This document shows positions 59,450 through 64,000 of a stretch of 64,000 bases of DNA, piece by piece; within the stretch, counting starts at the first letter, position 1, and the number at the start of each line of letters is the position of its first letter. Below the pieces are notes generated by a model. That model made no database searches and was not told the origin of the DNA. It was given only the letters and a program-made list of their open reading frames with translations. The stretch comes from Escherichia coli (GTDB lineage Bacteria > Pseudomonadota > Gammaproteobacteria > Enterobacterales > Enterobacteriaceae): contig NZ_JAATUR010000001.1 in NCBI RefSeq assembly GCF_011881725.1, forward strand, positions 236,637 through 300,636, in the 5' to 3' direction. The translations under genes were made by a program, and so were the position numbers.

Positions 59450-59465
59450 TGGCACTACTTTTGCT
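59450..59465 (+). promoter_or_regulatory. Sigma-54 promoter of yhdWXYZ
   Basis: TGGCAC-TACTT-TTGCT matches the -24/-12 consensus (TGGCAC-N5-TTGCW) exactly. It is 81 bases upstream of yhdW. The yhdWXYZ genes are known members of the nitrogen-starvation regulon of E. coli, which supports the assignment. Confidence 0.88.
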
Positions 59466-59545
59466 TATAAGAGGATGGCCACAGACAGGTAAAAGACGTT
59501 TCCCAAACGTCCTATAACGATAATTTTCGCCTCACAGGAAGCATT

Positions 59546-60571
59546 ATGAAAAAGATGATGATAGCCACACTGGCTGCCGCCAGCGTGCTGCTTGCCGTTG
59601 CAAATCAGGCGCATGCTGGCGCGACACTTGATGCCGTAAAGAAGAAAGGGTTTGTTCAGTGCGGGATCAGTGATGGATTGCCTGGGTTCTCTTACGCCGA
59701 TGCAGACGGTAAGTTTTCAGGTATTGATGTAGATGTTTGTCGTGGTGTTGCAGCTGCTGTATTTGGCGACGACACGAAAGTGAAATATACCCCGCTCACA
59801 GCAAAAGAACGTTTCACCGCTTTACAGTCAGGGGAAGTGGATTTGCTCTCCCGTAATACGACCTGGACTTCATCCCGCGACGCAGGAATGGGAATGGCAT
59901 TTACTGGCGTCACTTATTACGACGGCATTGGCTTCCTGACGCACGATAAAGCGGGGTTAAAAAGCGCGAAAGAGCTGGATGGCGCAATGGTCTGTATTCA
60001 GGCGGGGACTGATACCGAACTCAACGTCGCCGATTACTTCAAGGCAAACAATATGAAGTACACGCCAGTAACTTTCGATCGCTCAGACGAATCAGCGAAG
60101 GCTCTGGAGTCTGGCCGCTGCGATACGCTGGCCTCGGATCAGTCACAACTGTATGCCCTGCGCATCAAATTAAGTAATCCTGCCGAATGGATTGTACTAC
60201 CGGAAGTTATCTCTAAAGAACCGCTTGGTCCGGTAGTCCGTCGTGGCGATGATGAATGGTTCTCTATTGTGCGCTGGACCCTGTTCGCTATGCTGAATGC
60301 TGAAGAGATGGGTGTCAATTCACAAAACGTCGATGAAAAAGCGGCAAATCCAGCTACGCCTGATATGGCGCATCTGCTGGGTAAAGAAGGCGATTACGGC
60401 AAGGATCTAAAGCTGGATAACAAATGGGCTTACAACATCATCAAACAAGTGGGTAACTACTCGGAAATTTTTGAGCGTAATGTCGGCTCTGATAGTCCGC
60501 TGAAAATTAAACGTGGGCAAAATAATCTCTGGAATAACGGCGGTATTCAGTACGCGCCGCCCGTGCGTTAA
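59546..60571 (+). CDS. yhdW: Polar amino-acid ABC transporter binding protein YhdW
   Basis: A 341-residue periplasmic solute-binding protein of the AapJ type. Signal peptide about 1-24 (cleavage after QAHA). The mature part begins with the family segment GATLDAVKKKGFVQCGISDG (in part) and has the bacterial extracellular solute-binding family 3 features (FSGIDVDVCRGVAAAVFG, GEVDLLSRNTTWTSSRDAGMG). The reading frame is complete here. It is followed by a hairpin and then the permease genes. Confidence 0.92.
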   Translation: MKKMMIATLAAASVLLAVANQAHAGATLDAVKKKGFVQCGISDGLPGFSYADADGKFSGIDVDVCRGVAAAVFGDDTKVKYTPLTAKERFTALQSGEVDLLSRNTTWTSSRDAGMGMAFTGVTYYDGIGFLTHDKAGLKSAKELDGAMVCIQAGTDTELNVADYFKANNMKYTPVTFDRSDESAKALESGRCDTLASDQSQLYALRIKLSNPAEWIVLPEVISKEPLGPVVRRGDDEWFSIVRWTLFAMLNAEEMGVNSQNVDEKAANPATPDMAHLLGKEGDYGKDLKLDNKWAYNIIKQVGNYSEIFERNVGSDSPLKIKRGQNNLWNNGGIQYAPPVR

Positions 60572-60587
60572 GTCGGTGTGAGGTAAC

Positions 60588-60609
60588 GAGCGTCGCTACG
60601 GCGGCGCTC
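60588..60609 (+). promoter_or_regulatory. yhdW-yhdX intercistronic hairpin
   Basis: GAGCGTCGC-TACG-GCGGCGCTC, a 9-bp stem with one G-T pair, placed between the binding-protein gene and the permease genes. Such hairpins usually raise binding-protein mRNA relative to the permeases. Confidence 0.6.
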
Positions 60610-60638
60610 TCTTCAGCGTTATGGTTTCCGAGGTTTCT

Positions 60639-61820
60639 ATGTCTCATCGCCGCTCAACCGTTAAAGGCTCATTCTCCTTTGTCAACCCTACGGTTCGCGC
60701 CTGGTTATTCCAGATCCTTGCCGTTGTTGCTGTCGTCGGCATTGTTGGTTGGTTATTTCACAACACCGTAACGAATCTCAGTAATCGCGGTATTACTTCA
60801 GGTTTTGCATTTCTGGATCGCGGCGCTGGCTTCGGTATCGTCCAGCATTTGATCGATTACCAGCAGGGCGACACCTACGGACGCGTTTTTATTGTCGGCT
60901 TACTCAATACGCTGCTGGTTTCAGCATTGTGTATTGTGTTCGCTTCTGTTCTCGGCTTCTTTATCGGTCTGGCGCGACTTTCGGATAACTGGCTGCTACG
61001 AAAGCTTTCCACAATTTATATTGAGATCTTCCGTAATATTCCCCCGCTGCTGCAAATTTTCTTTTGGTACTTTGCCGTGTTGCGCAATTTGCCCGGACCG
61101 CGACAGGCTGTGAGTGCGTTTGATCTGGCCTTTTTGAGCAATCGTGGGCTTTATATTCCGTCGCCGCAGCTGGGAGATGGGTTTCTTGCGTTTATCCTGG
61201 CTGTTGTTATAGCTATAGCCCTTTCTGTTGGGCTATTCCGCTTTAATAAAACACACCAGATAAAGACCGGACAACTACGCCGAACCTGGCCGGTCGCTAT
61301 TGTGTTGATCATTGGCTTACCTTCACTGGCGCAATGGCTTTTTGGCGCGGCACTGCACTGGGATGTTCCGGCACTACAAGGGTTTAACTTCCGCGGCGGA
61401 ATGGTACTTATTCCTGAACTGGCAGCCTTAACGTTAGCGCTTTCAGTTTATACCTCTGCATTTATCGCCGAGATTATTCGCGCCGGGATTCAGGCAGTGC
61501 CTTATGGTCAGCACGAAGCGGCGCGTTCGCTGGGATTACCCAACCCGGTTACGCTACGCCAGGTGATCATCCCCCAGGCGCTGCGGGTAATTATTCCACC
61601 ACTTACCAGCCAGTATCTCAACATCGTCAAAAACTCCTCTCTTGCCGCCGCTATCGGCTATCCAGATATGGTTTCGCTGTTTGCTGGCACCGTGCTGAAC
61701 CAGACTGGGCAAGCCATCGAGACGATTGCCATGACCATGTCGGTCTATCTGATTATCAGCCTGACTATCTCGCTGTTGATGAATATCTATAACAACCGTA
61801 TCGCGATCGTTGAACGCTAA
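60639..61820 (+). CDS. yhdX: Amino-acid ABC transporter permease YhdX
   Basis: A 393-residue inner-membrane permease of the AapQ type with about eight transmembrane segments. The binding-protein-dependent transport motif is seen in AARSLGLPNPVTLRQVIIPQALR (about 295-317, in part), which contacts the ATPase. The start at MSHRRSTVKG has GAGGTTTCT upstream; an in-frame ATG 6 codons before is less likely. It is 67 bases after yhdW. Confidence 0.94.
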   Translation: MSHRRSTVKGSFSFVNPTVRAWLFQILAVVAVVGIVGWLFHNTVTNLSNRGITSGFAFLDRGAGFGIVQHLIDYQQGDTYGRVFIVGLLNTLLVSALCIVFASVLGFFIGLARLSDNWLLRKLSTIYIEIFRNIPPLLQIFFWYFAVLRNLPGPRQAVSAFDLAFLSNRGLYIPSPQLGDGFLAFILAVVIAIALSVGLFRFNKTHQIKTGQLRRTWPVAIVLIIGLPSLAQWLFGAALHWDVPALQGFNFRGGMVLIPELAALTLALSVYTSAFIAEIIRAGIQAVPYGQHEAARSLGLPNPVTLRQVIIPQALRVIIPPLTSQYLNIVKNSSLAAAIGYPDMVSLFAGTVLNQTGQAIETIAMTMSVYLIISLTISLLMNIYNNRIAIVER

Positions 61821-61829
61821 GGAATCATG

Positions 61830-62933
61830 ATGACAAAAGTATTGCTGTCTCATCCCCCGCGCCCGGCGAGCCATAACTCAAGCCGCGCTATGGTATGGAT
61901 GCGCAAAAATCTGTTCTCCGGTTGGAGCAATAGCCTGGTGACTATTGGCTGCCTGTGGCTGATGTGGGAACTGATCCCACCGCTGCTGAACTGGGCATTT
62001 TTGCAGGCTAACTGGATTGGCTCAACGCGTGCCGACTGCACAAAAGCCGGCGCCTGTTGGGTCTTCATCCACGAACGATTTGGCCAGTTTATGTATGGGC
62101 TTTACCCGCACGACCAGCGCTGGCGAATTAATCTGGCATTACTGATTGGCCTTGTTTCTATTGCGCCTATGTTCTGGAAAATAATCCCGCATCGCGGTCG
62201 CTATATTGCTATATGGGCGGTTATCTACCCGCTCGTTGTCTGGTGGCTGATGTATGGCGGGTTTCTTGGTCTTGAGCGGGTTGAAACCCGACAATGGGGC
62301 GGGCTGACACTAACGTTGATTATCGCATCTGTTGGGATTGCGGGGGCACTGCCGTGGGGGATCCTATTAGCGCTAGGCCGTCGTTCCCATATGCCGATTG
62401 TGCGTATCTTGTCAGTCATTTTTATCGAATTCTGGCGTGGCGTACCGCTGATTACCGTACTGTTTATGTCTTCGGTCATGTTGCCGCTCTTTATGACGGA
62501 AGGCACCAGTATCGACAAACTGATTCGTGCGTTAGTCGGCGTGATCCTGTTTCAGTCAGCATATGTTGCAGAAGTCGTGCGAGGCGGATTGCAGGCGCTA
62601 CCCAAAGGGCAATACGAAGCGGCGGAGTCGCTGGCCTTGGGTTACTGGAAAACCCAGGGGCTGGTTATTTTGCCACAGGCGTTGAAGCTGGTGATTCCTG
62701 GGCTGGTAAATACCATCATCGCACTCTTCAAAGATACCAGCCTGGTGATCATCATCGGGTTGTTCGATCTTTTCAGTAGCGTTCAGCAGGCAACCGTTGA
62801 TCCCGCCTGGTTGGGTATGTCGACGGAAGGGTATGTTTTCGCCGCACTGATCTATTGGATCTTCTGTTTCAGCATGTCACGTTATAGCCAGCATCTGGAA
62901 AAACGTTTTAACACCGGGCGTACACCGCATTGA
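61830..62933 (+). CDS. yhdY: Amino-acid ABC transporter permease YhdY
   Basis: A 367-residue AapM-type permease with several transmembrane segments and the EAA-like loop [23 protein letters not shown] (in part). A second ATG directly before (61827) is equally possible as start; AAGGA lies just upstream. It pairs with YhdX as the second membrane subunit and is 7 bases before yhdZ. Confidence 0.94.
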   Translation: MTKVLLSHPPRPASHNSSRAMVWMRKNLFSGWSNSLVTIGCLWLMWELIPPLLNWAFLQANWIGSTRADCTKAGACWVFIHERFGQFMYGLYPHDQRWRINLALLIGLVSIAPMFWKIIPHRGRYIAIWAVIYPLVVWWLMYGGFLGLERVETRQWGGLTLTLIIASVGIAGALPWGILLALGRRSHMPIVRILSVIFIEFWRGVPLITVLFMSSVMLPLFMTEGTSIDKLIRALVGVILFQSAYVAEVVRGGLQALPKGQYEAAESLALGYWKTQGLVILPQALKLVIPGLVNTIIALFKDTSLVIIIGLFDLFSSVQQATVDPAWLGMSTEGYVFAALIYWIFCFSMSRYSQHLEKRFNTGRTPH

Positions 62934-62940
62934 GGACACT

Positions 62941-63699
62941 ATGAGCCAAATTTTACTGCAACCTGCTAACGCGATGATTACGCTGGAAAACGTCAATAAA
63001 TGGTATGGGCAATTCCATGTTCTGAAAAATATAAATTTAACCGTGCAACCGGGAGAACGAATAGTACTGTGTGGACCTTCTGGTTCCGGGAAATCAACAA
63101 CCATTCGCTGTATTAATCATCTGGAAGAACACCAACAGGGAAGGATTGTGGTGGATGGCATCGAACTTAACGAAGATATTCGCAATATTGAGCGTGTCAG
63201 GCAGGAAGTGGGAATGGTCTTTCAGCATTTCAATCTTTTCCCTCATCTGACCGTTTTACAGAACTGTACCCTGGCACCGATTTGGGTGCGCAAGATGCCA
63301 AAGAAAGAGGCTGAAGCTCTGGCGATGCATTACCTTGATCGGGTAAGAATTGCCGAACATGCGCAGAAGTTTCCCGGACAGATCTCCGGTGGTCAGCAGC
63401 AACGCGTTGCCATAGCACGTTCACTTTGTATGAAACCAAAGATCATGCTATTTGATGAACCTACGTCGGCGCTCGATCCGGAGATGGTAAAAGAAGTGCT
63501 GGATACGATGATTGGGCTAGCGCAGTCAGGTATGACGATGCTGTGCGTAACGCATGAGATGGGATTTGCGCGAACTGTTGCTGATCGAGTGATTTTTATG
63601 GATCGCGGAGAAATCGTGGAGCAAGCTGCACCGGATGAATTTTTTGCGCATCCTAAATCGGAGCGTACGAGGGCATTTTTATCGCAGGTTATCCATTAA
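62941..63699 (+). CDS. yhdZ: Amino-acid ABC transporter ATPase YhdZ
   Basis: A 252-residue AapP/GlnQ-type ATPase. Walker [10 protein letters not shown] (about 46-54), signature SGGQQQR, Walker [13 protein letters not shown] and the switch histidine in CVTHEM are all intact. It completes the binding protein, two permeases and ATPase set. It ends just before a terminator that also serves the facing rRNA operon. Confidence 0.96.
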   Translation: MSQILLQPANAMITLENVNKWYGQFHVLKNINLTVQPGERIVLCGPSGSGKSTTIRCINHLEEHQQGRIVVDGIELNEDIRNIERVRQEVGMVFQHFNLFPHLTVLQNCTLAPIWVRKMPKKEAEALAMHYLDRVRIAEHAQKFPGQISGGQQQRVAIARSLCMKPKIMLFDEPTSALDPEMVKEVLDTMIGLAQSGMTMLCVTHEMGFARTVADRVIFMDRGEIVEQAAPDEFFAHPKSERTRAFLSQVIH

Positions 63700-63721
63700 G
63701 TTGTACATGGATTCGAAACGC

Positions 63722-63750
63722 AAAAAGGCCATCCTTTTGGATGGCCTTTT
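63722..63750. terminator. rRNA operon terminator, shared with yhdZ
   Basis: AAAAGGCCATCC-TTTT-GGATGGCCTTTT, a 12-bp stem. On the leftward strand it follows 5S rRNA by about 10 bases, as in rrn operons of E. coli; on the rightward strand it follows yhdZ. Confidence 0.93.
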
Positions 63751-63760
63751 GCTTTATTTG

Positions 63761-63880
63761 ATGTCTGGCAGTTCCCTACTCTCGCATGGGGAGACCCCAC
63801 ACTACCATCGGCGCTACGGCGTTTCACTTCTGAGTTCGGCATGGGGTCAGGTGGGACCACCGCGCTACTGCCGCCAGACA
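63761..63880 (-). rRNA. rrfF: 5S ribosomal RNA
   Basis: 120 bases whose leftward strand begins TGTCTGGCGGCAGTAGCGCG and ends AACTGCCAGACAT, matching E. coli 5S rRNA. The end pairing TGTCTGGCGG/GCCAGACAT and a tRNA-Thr next to it fit the second 5S gene of rrnD (rrfF). Confidence 0.96.
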
Positions 63881-63917
63881 AATTCTTTTCTAATCTGCCG
63901 AACTTTAACCTAAAAAG

Positions 63918-63993
63918 TGGTGCTGATACCCAGAGTCGAACTGGGGACCTCACCCTTACCAAGGGTGCGCTCTACCAACTGAGCCATATCAGC
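63918..63993 (-). tRNA. thrV: tRNA-Thr (GGU anticodon)
   Basis: A 76-base cloverleaf read leftward: GCTGATATGGCTCAGTTGG at the 5' end, anticodon loop CTTGGTAAG (GGT), T loop GTTCGACTC, and an encoded CCA. It is identical to thrV of E. coli as I remember it and lies 37 bases upstream of the 5S gene, as in rrnD. Confidence 0.96.
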
Positions 63994-64000
63994 ACGCTAA

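Larger units (their letters stand above)
59161..59545 (+). promoter_or_regulatory. yhdW upstream regulatory region
   Basis: 385 bases without a gene. The first 180 bases are AT-rich; the rest holds two NtrC-like sites and a sigma-54 promoter (listed separately). A leader of about 70 bases precedes yhdW. Confidence 0.7.

Noticed and set aside
63722..63993. Integration site for a genomic island at the tRNA-Thr gene
   Set aside because: No integrase or repeated tRNA 3' end is seen on the yhdZ side; the tRNA lies in the normal distal part of an rRNA operon.

Overview
The window is chromosomal DNA of an enterobacterium of the genus Escherichia. Nearly every protein can be matched from memory, almost residue for residue, to the E. 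coli K-12 arcB-to-rrnD segment (arcB, yhcC, gltBD, nan, ssp, rplM-rpsI, degQS, mdh, argR, aae, tldD, yhdP, rng, mreBCD, csrD, acuI, accBC, panF, prmA, dusB-fis, yhdJ, acrS/acrEF, yhdVWXYZ, rrfF, thrV). Several differences argue against a K-12-type E. coli: msrPQ sits between acuI and accB; gltF-yhcADEF and dcuD are absent; an extra DUF695/RraB-domain gene lies between sspA and rpsI; SspB and MreC carry scattered substitutions or a shortened linker. A non-K-12 Escherichia lineage (E. fergusonii, E. albertii or a cryptic clade) is plausible. The species cannot be fixed from this sequence alone.

Layout. 1-2.2 kb: 5' part of arcB and the radical-SAM gene yhcC, both leftward, then a long AT-rich leader. 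2.2-8.2 kb: gltBD (glutamate synthase). 8.3-9.5 kb: a yhcG nuclease gene broken by an amber codon and decorated with a small family of palindromes. 9.5-15 kb: the leftward sialic-acid operon nanA-T-E-K-Q with its repressor gene nanR and a triple GGTATA operator. 15-19.6 kb: sspAB, the extra DUF695/RraB gene, rplM-rpsI and zapE, all leftward. 19.8-22.9 kb: zapG and the periplasmic proteases degQ and degS. 22.9-31.6 kb: mdh, argR, yhcN, yhcO, the aaeXAB efflux operon with aaeR, and tldD. 31.6-42.7 kb: a tandem REP/BIME array, then the leftward envelope and shape cluster yhdP, rng, yhdE, mreDCB and csrD. 42.9-50.5 kb: acuI, msrPQ, accBC, yhdT-panF, prmA. 50.7-53.3 kb: dusB-fis, the orphan methylase yhdJ, yhdU. 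53.3-59.2 kb: acrS, acrEF, yhdV. 59.3-63.7 kb: the yhdWXYZ polar amino-acid ABC transporter behind a near-perfect sigma-54 promoter with NtrC-like sites. 63.7-64 kb: distal end of a leftward rRNA operon (terminator, 5S rRNA, tRNA-Thr).

Functionally the window is mostly core genome: nitrogen assimilation (gltBD, yhdWXYZ), carbon (nan, mdh), fatty-acid synthesis (accBC with panF), translation (rplM, rpsI, prmA, dusB), cell shape and envelope (mre, rng, yhdP, zapE/G, degQ/S), and global regulation (fis, argR, csrD, arcB). I found no prophage, integron, CRISPR array or transposase. The features I could not match to a well-described element are the GCAGAC-N3-GTCTGC palindrome family in and beside yhcG, and the DUF695/RraB cargo gene.
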